This document shows positions 15,461-23,220 of a stretch of 32,359 nt of DNA, in pieces (position 1 is the first letter of the stretch; every line of letters starts with the position of its first letter). The translations under genes were made by a program, and so were the position numbers. A model generated the notes under the pieces. It was given only the letters and a program-made list of their open reading frames with translations, made no database searches and had not been told where the DNA came from. Source of the DNA: an uncultured Verrucomicrobiota bacterium (GTDB lineage: Bacteria > Verrucomicrobiota > Kiritimatiellia > RFP12 > UBA1067). Location: the NCBI GenBank assembly GCA_946631535.1, contig CAMPAF010000005.1, forward strand, positions 1 to 32,359, in the 5' to 3' direction.

Positions 15461-16870
15461 CTATACCCTGAATATGAATTCCTTGGAGTTGACGAGGCAC
15501 CATGCGACGTCGCGAAGCAAGTCGAAAGGACGGACATTGCGCTTCTTTCCGCCGCCGCGCTTCTGCCAGATGCCTAGGATCAGCTGACGTTCGTGCGATG
15601 TGGGCTCGCGGGAGAGCATGCGCCAGTAGAGGTCGTCGATACGCTTCGGCAGCGGCAGCTGGTAGATGGGGTTGGGGCTGCCGTCCGGCATCTTGCCGGG
15701 AGGGGCCACGATCTGTCCGAGCTGCCTGTGGAGCTTGCCGGAGTTGAAGAGGTATAGCCTCTGCTTGGCCGTCACGTCGCTGCCGCGCTCCTCAAGAAGG
15801 CCGGTGTCACGGGACGGGCGCCCGAAGAGAGTAAGGAACCCGTTCGTGATGGAACCGTCCTCCACGCAAATTGTCGCCCGCTTTGGCGGCAGGAACGTGA
15901 ACGGCTCAGGGGCAGGGGACTGGTGGTCGCGGACGCTGCCGCTCAGCGAGCAGATCGCATCGTCGAGCACTTCGGCGTCGAGCCGGCGGGCAGGGAAGCC
16001 GCCCGTGACGGATCCGCGAGCGTACTCGGACGACAGTACGATCTCCCTCAGCATGGTCTTCAGGCGGAACTCGCCTGGAGCCTTGGCTGTGGCGTCTGGG
16101 CCGAATATCCACCGGCGGACGGTGCGCGAGAACGCGGCGGCCGTCTCCGCGCGCCTCTTCGAGAACAGGAGGTCACAGAGCTCGCCGCGGCGGTCCTTCC
16201 CGTCCACGAACACGATCTCCTCCTTCCACTCGCGCGTGTCCTTGATCTTCACGTTCGAGAGGAAGGCGGCCAGCTCCGCCCTGCGGGCGGGATCCAGCTT
16301 GATCGGGGGTATGCCGAGGAACGTCTGCGCGACGGCCTCGGCCCAGCCGTCGGGCGTGCGCATGTCGGTCGCACGAAAGAAATTGGCCGCAGCGTCGCGA
16401 AAGTCACTACCTTGGGAGGTGAGGAGCGTCCTGCCAAAGGCATCCCACGGTTCATTCCGCTCAACGAAGGAGCGGATTCGTGCGTGGTAGACATATACGG
16501 CGTTGGGCCAAAGATTGATGGGGAACTCGCTCTTTACGCGAAGGATGTCGCAGAAGCGCATCGCCCAGTAGTCGGCGAAATCCTGCGAGGCGAGAAGCTT
16601 GTCGGCGAGCGCGGCGCGCTTCTTTGGATCCGAGGAATAGACGTACGCCTGCGCCTCGTCCCGGGTGGGGATGCGGCCGGCGAGGTCGAGGTAGAGGCGG
16701 CGGACCATTACGGCGTCTGTGGCCGTGCCGTCCGGCTTCTCCCATGCGGAAGCCTGGGCGGGAGGAGTCGGCTTGCCGCCCTTGCCAGGAGCGCCAAAGA
16801 GATCTTTCGGCCACACGGCCCATGCTGCCGCGCTACCGAAGAAGACTCTTCTGGTGAGATTCATGTCCAT
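15461..16870 (-). CDS. DUF1549/DUF1553 protein, short form
   Basis: 469 residues. The N-terminus has a Tat-like signal (TRRVFFGSAAAWAVWP). Residues of about 50-200 match DUF1549: VMVRRLYLDLAGRIPTRDEA, then LADKLLASQDFADYWAMRFC. Residues of about 240-469 match DUF1553: LKTMLREIVLSSEYARGS, RRLDAEVLDDAICSLSGS, LYWRMLSREPTSHERQLIL and CLVNSKEFIFRV. Typical planctomycete members are 700-1000 residues and carry an N-terminal cytochrome domain; this one lacks it and has no CxxCH. Start: AGGAG lies 9-10 nt before ATG 16870. It leads a three-gene unit with DUF1501 and the PPC/heme protein. The function of the trio is unknown; extracytoplasmic polysaccharide or sulfated-glycan use has been suggested for such clusters. 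Confidence 0.85.
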   Translation of the reverse strand: MDMNLTRRVFFGSAAAWAVWPKDLFGAPGKGGKPTPPAQASAWEKPDGTATDAVMVRRLYLDLAGRIPTRDEAQAYVYSSDPKKRAALADKLLASQDFADYWAMRFCDILRVKSEFPINLWPNAVYVYHARIRSFVERNEPWDAFGRTLLTSQGSDFRDAAANFFRATDMRTPDGWAEAVAQTFLGIPPIKLDPARRAELAAFLSNVKIKDTREWKEEIVFVDGKDRRGELCDLLFSKRRAETAAAFSRTVRRWIFGPDATAKAPGEFRLKTMLREIVLSSEYARGSVTGGFPARRLDAEVLDDAICSLSGSVRDHQSPAPEPFTFLPPKRATICVEDGSITNGFLTLFGRPSRDTGLLEERGSDVTAKQRLYLFNSGKLHRQLGQIVAPPGKMPDGSPNPIYQLPLPKRIDDLYWRMLSREPTSHERQLILGIWQKRGGGKKRNVRPFDLLRDVAWCLVNSKEFIFRV

Positions 16871-16927
16871 TGAAATACGCTCCTACCGGTAAGTATGCGG
16901 AGGCGGAGGAGATTCCACAGGGAAAGT

Positions 16928-17659
16928 TTAAAAATTTTCGATGTGCGCCTCGCCCGCGAAAACGGACATGCCGCCGACGAGCAACGTGCCGTCGGGCTGG
17001 ATTCCGCCGCAGAGGCCGGCGACAGGCGCGTCGTCGCTGTCGGTCTGCGAAACCCGGATATTTCTTCCTTTCAGCGCGTCTAGCGGGACAATCAGCGGAT
17101 ATAGGGCGGAGAAGCCGCTGCTGCGCCAGTCTTCCACGAACGGCCCCAGCACGTTCAGGAACGCGCGCCTGACCCGCTCTAGCGGCTGCTCGGCGCCGAT
17201 GGCCTGGTAGAGGCTGGTGGCGCGTAGGGCTATCTCGGGGGGGAAGACCTTCTGGTTGACGTTGATGCCGACGCCCGCGATGACGTTGTCGCCGTGGCGT
17301 TCGCAGAGGATGCCCGCGATCTTGCGTCCGTCCACCAGCACGTCGTTAGGCCACTTTACGAGGACCGGCAGCTTGCCGCGGGAGAGGGCCTCGCGCGGAC
17401 CGATGAGGCAGTCGACGGCGGTGGCGGCGGCGAGGCCGACGACAAGCGGGAGCGTGGCGACCTCGGAAGGAGCGAGGCCGCTCACGTCGATGACTGCGGA
17501 GAGGGTCAGATTCTGGCCGGGCGGCGAGAGCCACCTGTGGTCGAGCCGTCCGCGGCCTGCGGTCTGCTCGTCGGCCGTGAAAACGTCGCCAGGCTTGCCC
17601 GCGCGCGCATCGGTGTTCGTCGATTCCGTGACGGACTTGTGGTGAATCGTCCAGTTCAT
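16928..17659 (-). CDS. birA: biotin--[acetyl-CoA-carboxylase] ligase, catalytic domain only
   Basis: 243 residues from ATG 17659, which overlaps the MBL gene stop by 4 nt (ATGA). It activates biotin with ATP and attaches it to carboxylase carrier proteins. Motifs: ESTNTDA, the biotin-loop TAGRGRLDHRW, LTLSAVI, KWPNDVLVDGRKIAGILCE, and a C-terminal SH3-like piece (LKGRNIRV...GIQPDGTLLVGG). There is no N-terminal helix-turn-helix, so it is not the BirA-type repressor form. It is the third gene of the gph/MBL/birA run. The frame extends further upstream, but that part is antisense-like noise over the MBL gene. Confidence 0.9.
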   Translation of the reverse strand: MNWTIHHKSVTESTNTDARAGKPGDVFTADEQTAGRGRLDHRWLSPPGQNLTLSAVIDVSGLAPSEVATLPLVVGLAAATAVDCLIGPREALSRGKLPVLVKWPNDVLVDGRKIAGILCERHGDNVIAGVGINVNQKVFPPEIALRATSLYQAIGAEQPLERVRRAFLNVLGPFVEDWRSSGFSALYPLIVPLDALKGRNIRVSQTDSDDAPVAGLCGGIQPDGTLLVGGMSVFAGEAHIENF

Positions 17660-18279
17660 CTCAAAAAGGGGTTTGTCGCCAACTCGCGTGCGATTGTCGT
17701 TGTGCCGCCATGGCCGGGAACGACCTCCGTCTCCGGCGGAAGGGCGGCGAGGCGCTTGAGGGACTTGGAGAGAGTCGTCATGCTGCCGCCCGGGAAGTCG
17801 GTGCGGCCGCACGAGCCGGCGAAGAGAGTGTCGCCGGTCAGGAGCAGATGCTCCTTCTCGAAATGCAGGCATATTCCGCCTGGCGTGTGGCCGGGCGTGG
17901 CGAGGACGCGCGCCGTCAGCCCGCCTGCGGAAAGCGTGGCGCCTTCGACGAGGTCGAGTGCGAGCGTCGCCGGACGGACGGTGGGAGAATAGTATGGAGC
18001 CCACGCGTTCTGGGGATGGAAGGCGATCATCTCGTCGGCCGGGGCGAGGTGGACGGGAAGCGTCGGCCACTTGGCCACGAGGTCCGTGATGGCACCGATG
18101 TGGTCGAAGTGCGCGTGCGTGAGCGCCACGAGGGCTGGGGACAGACCCTTCTCGGCGAGGAACGCGGTCAGGCGGGCGGCATCTGCGCCCGGATCGACGA
18201 TCCATGCGGCGCTCGGATCGTCCCACAGTACGATGCAGTTGGCCTCGATGGCCCCCAGCGGCAGTATTTCTTTGTTCAT
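17656..18279 (-). CDS. MBL-fold metallo-hydrolase (glyoxalase II-like)
   Basis: 207 residues from ATG 18279, 1 nt after the preceding stop and preceded by GAGG. The metal-binding set is complete: THAHFDHIG (HxHxDH), ATPGHTPGG, LLTGDTLFAGSCGRTDFPGG and VPGHGG. The pattern is that of small glyoxalase II / YcbL-type hydrolases that cleave thioesters such as S-lactoylglutathione; the substrate is not defined by sequence. It is coupled to gph upstream and birA downstream. Oddity: its coding strand contains the island repeat core GGGTCTGTCCCCA (complement of 18136-18148), encoding GLSP. Confidence 0.9.
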   Translation of the reverse strand: MNKEILPLGAIEANCIVLWDDPSAAWIVDPGADAARLTAFLAEKGLSPALVALTHAHFDHIGAITDLVAKWPTLPVHLAPADEMIAFHPQNAWAPYYSPTVRPATLALDLVEGATLSAGGLTARVLATPGHTPGGICLHFEKEHLLLTGDTLFAGSCGRTDFPGGSMTTLSKSLKRLAALPPETEVVPGHGGTTTIARELATNPFLR

Positions 18280-18280
18280 A

Positions 18281-18928
18281 TCATTCCTCAGCCTTGCAGT
18301 GCCTAAGGATTTCGTCAATCCTGTTGATCTTGATGGTATAGCGGCTTTCGTTCAGGTGGCCGAATCCGAATGTGCAGAAGGCGGTCTTTATGCCGGCGGC
18401 CTGGCCGCATTCCATGTCTGTCCAGTTGTCGCCCACCATCCAGTCGTGGGAGGAGAGGCGGTGGCCGCGCAGCTGGCTGGCGGCCTGGCGGAGCGGCATG
18501 GGGCTGGGCTTCATCTCGGGGCAGTCGCCACCCGCGACGACGCCGCGGCCGAAGAAGCGCGCCAGGCCGAAGTGCTCGAGGATGGCGTGCGTGGCGAAGT
18601 TCGGCTTGTTGGTGTTGATGCCCATCAGCCAGCCGCGGTCGGCCAGTTCGGCGAGCGTGGAGCGCACGCCGGGGTAGAGCGTGGTCGTGTCCAGCATGTG
18701 GGCGGCGTACTGCTCCGTGTACATCGGCCATATCTCGTCGAAGCGTCCGGCGGCCTCCGGAATCGCGTTCTCCAGGAGATGGCGCGCGCCGCGCCCGACG
18801 AAGGAGATCGCCTGCTCCATGGGGATCGGCGCGAAGCCGAGCTTCTCGCGCGTGGCGTTGACCGCCGCCGCGAGGTCGGCGCGCGAGTCGATGATGGTAC
18901 CGTCGAGGTCGAAGAATATTGCGTTCAT
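18281..18928 (-). CDS. gph: HAD-superfamily phosphatase, phosphoglycolate phosphatase-like
   Basis: 215 residues. HAD motifs: FFDLDGTIIDS (motif I, nucleophile Asp8), INTNKPN (motif II), KPSPMPL (motif III Lys) and MVGDNWTDMECGQAAG (motif IV acidic pair). The alpha-helical cap between motifs I and II (SFVGRGARHLLENAI) is that of Gph/PGP enzymes, which clear 2-phosphoglycolate. Substrate assignment by similarity only. First gene of a coupled three-gene run. A TATAAT box with TTTTTGG before it lies 36 nt upstream of ATG on the minus strand. Confidence 0.88.
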   Translation of the reverse strand: MNAIFFDLDGTIIDSRADLAAAVNATREKLGFAPIPMEQAISFVGRGARHLLENAIPEAAGRFDEIWPMYTEQYAAHMLDTTTLYPGVRSTLAELADRGWLMGINTNKPNFATHAILEHFGLARFFGRGVVAGGDCPEMKPSPMPLRQAASQLRGHRLSSHDWMVGDNWTDMECGQAAGIKTAFCTFGFGHLNESRYTIKINRIDEILRHCKAEE

Positions 18929-18959
18929 GTTTGGGGCTTCTGGTGTTGTGGTCCGTCGC

Positions 18960-18975
18960 CGGTAATTATACCAAA
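18960..18975 (-). promoter_or_regulatory. extended -10 promoter of gph
   Basis: Minus strand reads TTTTTGGTATAATTACC; TGG directly before TATAAT makes an extended -10. Distance to the gph ATG is 36 nt. Confidence 0.55.
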
Positions 18976-19266
18976 AACGCGGTCAGTGCCACGGGCTGTC
19001 GTCAAGGAATGCCGCTGGAGGTTGGCGGACTGCCCGCGGGGAATTTCATTTTCTGGTGGGCGGACCGGGACCACCGGGACCACCGAGACCACCGGGAAAT
19101 GGCAAGCCAGGCTTGCGCACCAGGCCGTTGGCTTGACCGAAGGCACTGGGGCAACGGGCGTCCCAGTGCGCCTGTTCCAGCGCGAAGCGCCTCCTAGGCA
19201 CAATCCCGGAGGTCTTGGTGGTCCCGGCGGTCCCGGTAGCAGGCACTCGTTCCGCGAAGCGGCTTT

Positions 19267-19377
19267 GTGCCTACCCTGGCCACCGGCCCGCGCCTTTCAC
19301 CTGGTGCCTACCCCGGCCACCGGCCCGCGCCTTTCGCCTGGTGCCTACCCTGGCCACCGGCTCGCGCCTTCCGCCTG
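19267..19377 (+). repeat. three 37-bp tandem repeats
   Basis: Units at 19267-19303, 19304-19340 and 19341-19377, each GTGCCTACC...GGCCACCGG...CGCGCCTT...CCTG, differing by a few bases. They end 21 nt before the TATACT of the yibE/F-like gene, so they form its upstream flank. Confidence 0.8.
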
Positions 19378-19390
19378 GCCACTAGGCACT

Positions 19391-19403
19391 TTTTTGGTAT
19401 ACT
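19391..19403 (+). promoter_or_regulatory. extended -10 promoter of the yibE/F-like gene
   Basis: TTTTTGGTATACT; TATACT ends 15 nt before the ATG, leaving a leader of about 9 nt and no ribosome site. Confidence 0.5.
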
Positions 19404-19418
19404 ACCGGCCACCGTGTC

Positions 19419-20531
19419 ATGAAACGTCTGCGAGAAGCCATATCCATCCTGCTGCTTGCGCTATGCTGCGTGGCGCTTTGGTTCGTGCCGCCGCCGCGCG
19501 CGCTGGCTTCGCCGAAAGGAGAGGCCGCGCGCGCACGCGTCATTTCGGTGGACGACAGCATGCTGGAGACGCACGGGTTCCTGCGGTTCGGCACGCAGCG
19601 GCTGGACGTCGAGCTGCTGGCGGGACCGCGCAAGGGACAGACCTTCCATGCCGCCAACGAGCTGAGGGCGCAGATGGAGCTGGACAAGCTTTTCAGGCCG
19701 GGCGACACAGCGCTCGTCATCGTCAAGCCCGGCGACGAGCCGTCCGAGGCCACGCTCGTGGCGCGCGACCACTGGCGCCTTGGATGGGCCGGCGCGCTGT
19801 TCGCCGCGTTCTGCGTCCTTCTCTGCGCGTTCGGGGGCTGGACGGGCGCGAAGGCGCTCTTCAGCTTCGTGTTCGGTTGCTTCGTGGTGTGGAAGGGCGT
19901 CATCCCGCTCGCGCTGCGCGGATGGCCCGCGAGCTGGACCGCCTTTGCCGCCACGTGCCTCCTCACGGCCGTCATCATGTATCTCGTCGCGGGAGCGACG
20001 CGCAAGGGACTCGCGGCGTTTCTCGGCGCCGCGCTAGGCGTGTTCGCGGGCCTCGCGATGGCGCATCTCTTCGGACGGCTCATGCACATCAACGGCGCCA
20101 CTCTGCCGTACGCGCAGGCGCTGCTCAACTCGGGCTACGAGACCCTCGACCTGCCGGACCTCTTCGTGGGCGCGACCGTGCTGGCGAGCTCGGGAGCCGT
20201 GATGGACCTCGCGATGGACATAGCGAGCGGCGTCGAGGAGGTGGCGCGCCACAATCCGTCCCTGCCGTCGCGGGAGCTGCTGCTTTCCGGCATGCGCATC
20301 GGGCGCAGCGTGACTGGCACGATGACCACGACGCTCCTTCTGGCCTACTCCGGCGGATTCCTGACGCTCCTGATGGCCTTCGCCGCGCAGGGGACGGCGC
20401 CGCGGGACTTCCTGAACTCGACGCTCGTCTCGGCCGAGCTGGTGAAGACGCTGATCGGAAGCTTCTCGCTCGTCCTTGTGGCGCCGTTCACGGCGCTCGT
20501 GTCGGCGCGCTTCTTCCGTCGCAAGGCCTGA
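19419..20531 (+). CDS. YibE/F-like integral membrane protein
   Basis: 370 residues. N-terminal signal/anchor (ISILLLALCCVALWFVPP), a soluble extracytoplasmic domain of about 95 residues with a small beta barrel (ARVISVDDSM, RFGTQRLDVELLAGPRKGQ, PGDTALVIVKPGDE), then about seven transmembrane helices. The conserved YibE/F segments GATVLASSGAVMDLAMDIAS, RSVTGTMTTTLLLAYSGG and NSTLVSAELVKTLIGSFSLV are all present. The molecular function of the family is not established; a transport role is often guessed. It has its own promoter with a very short leader. It is separated from hisH by 90 nt and so is probably monocistronic. Confidence 0.88.
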   Translation: MKRLREAISILLLALCCVALWFVPPPRALASPKGEAARARVISVDDSMLETHGFLRFGTQRLDVELLAGPRKGQTFHAANELRAQMELDKLFRPGDTALVIVKPGDEPSEATLVARDHWRLGWAGALFAAFCVLLCAFGGWTGAKALFSFVFGCFVVWKGVIPLALRGWPASWTAFAATCLLTAVIMYLVAGATRKGLAAFLGAALGVFAGLAMAHLFGRLMHINGATLPYAQALLNSGYETLDLPDLFVGATVLASSGAVMDLAMDIASGVEEVARHNPSLPSRELLLSGMRIGRSVTGTMTTTLLLAYSGGFLTLLMAFAAQGTAPRDFLNSTLVSAELVKTLIGSFSLVLVAPFTALVSARFFRRKA

Positions 20532-20587
20532 CGTCTGTCGGCTATGTGGGCTCGGAACAGTACGTGCTACACGCGGAGGGGCGGACA

Positions 20588-20596
20588 TGGTATAAT
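20588..20596 (+). promoter_or_regulatory. extended -10 promoter of hisH
   Basis: ATGGTATAAT; TATAAT is 20591-20596, 25 nt before the hisH start, with GAAGG as ribosome site between. Confidence 0.5.
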
Positions 20597-20621
20597 GTGC
20601 GCTTTCGGAAGAAGGTCGGTC

Positions 20622-21218
20622 ATGAATGATGTGACAGCGATAGTGGACTACAGGGCCGGAAACCTGACCAGCGTCAGGCTGGCGTTCGAGGCCATTGGGG
20701 TAGAGACGGTCGTGACGTCGGACGCAGACACTGTCCGCGGCGCTGCGCGCGTCGTGTTTCCGGGCGTGGGCGCAGCGGCGTCGGCAATGGAGAACCTGCG
20801 CGCGCTGGGGCTGGTCGACGCGGTGCGGGAGGCGGCGACGGACGGGCGCCCCTTCCTCGGAATCTGCCTCGGGATGCAGATACTGTTCGAGCACAGCGAG
20901 GAGGACGGGGGCGTGGACCTGCTGGGCATCCTGCCTGGCCAGGTGCGCAGGTTCCCGAACTTGCCCGGGTGCAAGGTGCCGGAAATCGGATGGAATCAGG
21001 TGAAGGGGCTGGGCATCGAGGGCGTGCCGGACGGGAGCGAGTTCTACTTCGTCCACTCCTACTATGCGGAGATGGGTCCGCACACGCTGGGCATCACAGA
21101 ATATGCGGGTGTCGAGTTCTCCTCCGCCGTCCGGCGTGGCAACCTTCTTGCAACCCAGTTTCATCCAGAGAAATCCGGCCGTCTCGGCCTGTCCCTCCTC
21201 CGGTCATTTCTACGCTAA
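20622..21218 (+). CDS. hisH: imidazole glycerol phosphate synthase, glutaminase subunit
   Basis: 198 residues from ATG 20622. HisH releases ammonia from glutamine and channels it to HisF for the fifth step of histidine synthesis. Seen: N-terminal AIVDYRAGNLTSV, the oxyanion/nucleophile loop FLGICLGMQ with catalytic Cys82, LPGCKVPEIGWNQV, YFVHSYY and the catalytic His-Glu in ATQFHPEKSGRLG. Full length for the family. GAAGG lies 7 nt upstream, with the TATAAT box just before. hisF follows after 68 nt; the other his genes are not nearby. Confidence 0.95.
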   Translation: MNDVTAIVDYRAGNLTSVRLAFEAIGVETVVTSDADTVRGAARVVFPGVGAAASAMENLRALGLVDAVREAATDGRPFLGICLGMQILFEHSEEDGGVDLLGILPGQVRRFPNLPGCKVPEIGWNQVKGLGIEGVPDGSEFYFVHSYYAEMGPHTLGITEYAGVEFSSAVRRGNLLATQFHPEKSGRLGLSLLRSFLR

Positions 21219-21233
21219 CTCTAGCCTTCTAAT

Positions 21234-21285
21234 CTTTTAACCTTTTAACCCTTTAACCTTTTAACCTTTTAACCAACCTTTTAAC
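21234..21285 (+). repeat. octamer tandem repeat CTTTTAAC in the hisF leader
   Basis: Copies at 21234, 21242, 21250 (CCTTTAAC), 21258, 21266 and 21278, the last after a 4-nt insert. The array ends one base before the hisF ATG and leaves no purine-rich ribosome site. Confidence 0.85.
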
Positions 21286-21286
21286 C

Positions 21287-22063
21287 ATGCTTACGAAGCG
21301 CATAATTCCGTGCCTTGACGTACGCGCGGGGCGCGTGACGAAGGGCGTCAAGTTCAAGAACAACATCGACCTCGGCGATCCCGTGGAGATGGCGCTGGCG
21401 TATTCCGACGGCGGAGCGGACGAGCTGGTGTTCTACGACATCACGGCGTCGGCGGAGCGTCGCCCGATCGACATCGGGATGGTGGAGGCGGTGGCGCGGA
21501 CGATCCGCATCCCGTTCGCGGTGGGCGGCGGCATCTCGACGGTGGCGGACATGGAGCGCGTCATCCTGGCTGGGGCGGAGAAGGTGAGCGTGAACTCGCT
21601 AGCCGTGCGCAATCCAGGGATCATAGGCGAAGGCGCGCGGGAGTTCGGGGCGCAGTGCATCGTGCTGGGGATGGATCCCGTGCACAGCGGCAACCCGGCC
21701 TGTCCAAGCGGCTACGAGGTGACGACGCGCGGTTTCCGGGAGCTCACCGGCATGGATGCGGTGGAATGGGCGAAGCGAGCGGTGGAGCTTGGGGCAGGCG
21801 AGATCGTCGTCAACAGCGTGGACGCGGACGGGACGCGGGCGGGATTCGAGCTGACGGTCACGCGCCTGATCGCGGAGGCGGTGCCGGTGCCTGTGGTCGC
21901 CTCTGGCGGGGCGGGCAAGCCGTCGCATCTTGCCGACGCGTTCAACGTCGCGCACGCAGACGCCGCGATCGTGGCCGGCATGGTGCACACGGGCGACTGG
22001 ACGATTGCGCAGATCAAGGACGAACTGGCGGCGGCGGGCATACCCGTCCGCCGCACGTGGTGA
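21287..22063 (+). CDS. hisF: imidazole glycerol phosphate synthase, cyclase subunit
   Basis: 258 residues, a complete (beta/alpha)8 barrel. HisF joins PRFAR with HisH-derived ammonia to give imidazole glycerol phosphate and AICAR. Motifs: RIIPCLDVRAGRVTKGVKF (catalytic Asp in CLDV), FYDITAS, VGGGISTVADM, AEKVSVNSLAVRNP, the second catalytic Asp in VNSVDADGTRAGFE, and VVASGGAGKPSHL. One apparent insertion (SGNPACPSGYEVTTRG) falls in the usual variable loop. The start is fixed by homology; upstream there is only a CTTTTAAC repeat and no Shine-Dalgarno sequence. Confidence 0.96.
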   Translation: MLTKRIIPCLDVRAGRVTKGVKFKNNIDLGDPVEMALAYSDGGADELVFYDITASAERRPIDIGMVEAVARTIRIPFAVGGGISTVADMERVILAGAEKVSVNSLAVRNPGIIGEGAREFGAQCIVLGMDPVHSGNPACPSGYEVTTRGFRELTGMDAVEWAKRAVELGAGEIVVNSVDADGTRAGFELTVTRLIAEAVPVPVVASGGAGKPSHLADAFNVAHADAAIVAGMVHTGDWTIAQIKDELAAAGIPVRRTW

Positions 22064-22068
22064 ATGTT

Positions 22069-22077
22069 TGGTATAAT
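22069..22077 (+). promoter_or_regulatory. extended -10 promoter of murG, leaderless spacing
   Basis: TTGGTATAAT with TATAAT at 22072-22077. Only 6 nt separate it from the murG ATG, so transcription would begin at or beside the start codon. Confidence 0.6.
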
Positions 22078-22083
22078 CCTGCC

Positions 22084-23157
22084 ATGGCGAAGAAGTTCAT
22101 AGTTGCATGCGGCGGCACGGGAGGCCACTCCTTCCCGGGGCTGGCGGTGGCCCAGGAGTTGCGCGCGCGCGGGCACGAGGTCGTCGTGTGGGCCTCTGGC
22201 CGCGCCATCGAAGGCTCGGTGATGAAGTCGTGGGACGGGGCCGTGTTCTCGACGGGGGCGCGTCCGCTCACATTGCGCAACGTGTTCGCGAACATGTTCT
22301 CGCTCCTGCGGTGCAGGCGCGAGATGAAGAAGTTCGCGCCGGACGCGCTGCTGGCGATGGGGTCGTACGCGAGCCTCGCGCCAGTGCTGGTGGCGTCGAT
22401 GCGACATGTGCCGGTGGTGCTGCACGAGGCGAACACGGTGCCTGGGCGCGCGGTAGACTGGCTGGCGCGCAAGGCGAAGGCGGTAGCCGTTTCGTTCGCA
22501 GCAACGGAGGAGTATCTCAAGGGACGCAAGGTGGTGCTGACTGGGCTACCGGTGCGCGCGTCGATCGTAGGCCAGCCGCGTCTCGACGAGGTGCCGCAGG
22601 ACGCGTTCTGCCTGTTCGTGACCGGCGGGAGCCAGGGAGCGCACCGCGTGAACGAGCTCTCTGTCCAGGCCATGGCCCTCGTGCAGTCCGGACTCGCGCG
22701 TCGCATGCCGGGGAAGCGGCTATTCGTCATCCACCAGACGGGCGCCGCGGACGAGGAGATGGTGCGCCAGCGCTACGAGGAGATGCGGCTACCGGCGCGC
22801 GTGAATGCGTTCGAGACGGAGATGGGGCGCGCGTTCGCGACGGCCGACATGGTCGTGGCGCGCGCAGGCGCGTCGACCTGCTTCGAGCTCGCCCGCGTGG
22901 GAAAGCCGGCGTTCTTCATCCCTCTTCCAAGCGCGGTGCGCAACCACCAGCACTTCAACGCGCAGGCGTTCGTGCAGGCCGGCGCCGCGGACGAGGGCAT
23001 ACAGGATGCTTTGGCTCCGCGCGCGCTCGCGAACTACATCCTGAACAAGATCGAGCATCCTGAAACCCTCGCGAAGAAGGCCGCTGCGATGCTTGCGATG
23101 TCTGTTCCGGACGCCGCGGCTAAGGTCGCCGACCTCATGGAGCGCGTGACGGGATAG
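22084..23157 (+). CDS. murG: UDP-N-acetylglucosamine transferase of lipid II synthesis
   Basis: 357 residues from ATG 22084; the frame is open further upstream but only over hisF. MurG adds GlcNAc from UDP-GlcNAc to undecaprenyl-PP-MurNAc-pentapeptide (lipid I to lipid II) on the inner face of the membrane. Motifs: VACGGTGGHSFPGLAVAQEL (first G-loop), VLHEANTVPGRAVDWLARKA, FVTGGSQGAHRVNE (second G-loop), DMVVARAGASTCFELARVGK and PLPSAVRNHQHFNAQ. No other cell-wall gene is adjacent. Its promoter lies directly on the start codon and there is no ribosome site. Confidence 0.95.
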   Translation: MAKKFIVACGGTGGHSFPGLAVAQELRARGHEVVVWASGRAIEGSVMKSWDGAVFSTGARPLTLRNVFANMFSLLRCRREMKKFAPDALLAMGSYASLAPVLVASMRHVPVVLHEANTVPGRAVDWLARKAKAVAVSFAATEEYLKGRKVVLTGLPVRASIVGQPRLDEVPQDAFCLFVTGGSQGAHRVNELSVQAMALVQSGLARRMPGKRLFVIHQTGAADEEMVRQRYEEMRLPARVNAFETEMGRAFATADMVVARAGASTCFELARVGKPAFFIPLPSAVRNHQHFNAQAFVQAGAADEGIQDALAPRALANYILNKIEHPETLAKKAAAMLAMSVPDAAAKVADLMERVTG

Positions 23158-23220
23158 TTTTGCGCTTGCTTTCGCGGCGTTTTTTCGGTAAAGTATTGTC
23201 AAATTCAAAGGAGAAATAGA

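Larger units (their letters stand above)
18929..19418. other. repeat-rich gap between divergent promoters
   Basis: No gene supported. Minus-strand TATAAT (18970-18965) serves gph; plus-strand TATACT (19398-19403) serves the yibE/F-like gene. In between lie an imperfect 27-bp inverted repeat (19064-19090 with 19211-19237, two mismatches) built from GGGACCACC words, an inner GCACTGGG/CCCAGTGC hairpin, and three 37-bp tandem units (19267-19377). An open frame crosses the region but has no start site or known domain. Confidence 0.6.

Noticed and set aside
17660..18226. N-terminal extension of the biotin ligase to 432 residues
   Set aside because: The extra part lies out of frame over the MBL gene and has Arg/Pro/His-rich noise composition; ATG 17659 overlaps the MBL stop and begins at the family's usual position.
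18071..20629. An 852-codon open frame on the plus strand
   Set aside because: It runs antisense over the MBL and phosphatase genes and out of frame over the yibE/F-like gene; its composition is that of a GC-rich shadow frame.
21655..22083. Longer MurG starting inside hisF
   Set aside because: The added residues are a shadow of hisF; MurG homology starts exactly at ATG 22084.
23158..23205. Terminator after murG (GC-rich stretch followed by TTTTTT)
   Set aside because: The bases before the T-run do not pair into a stable stem of useful length.
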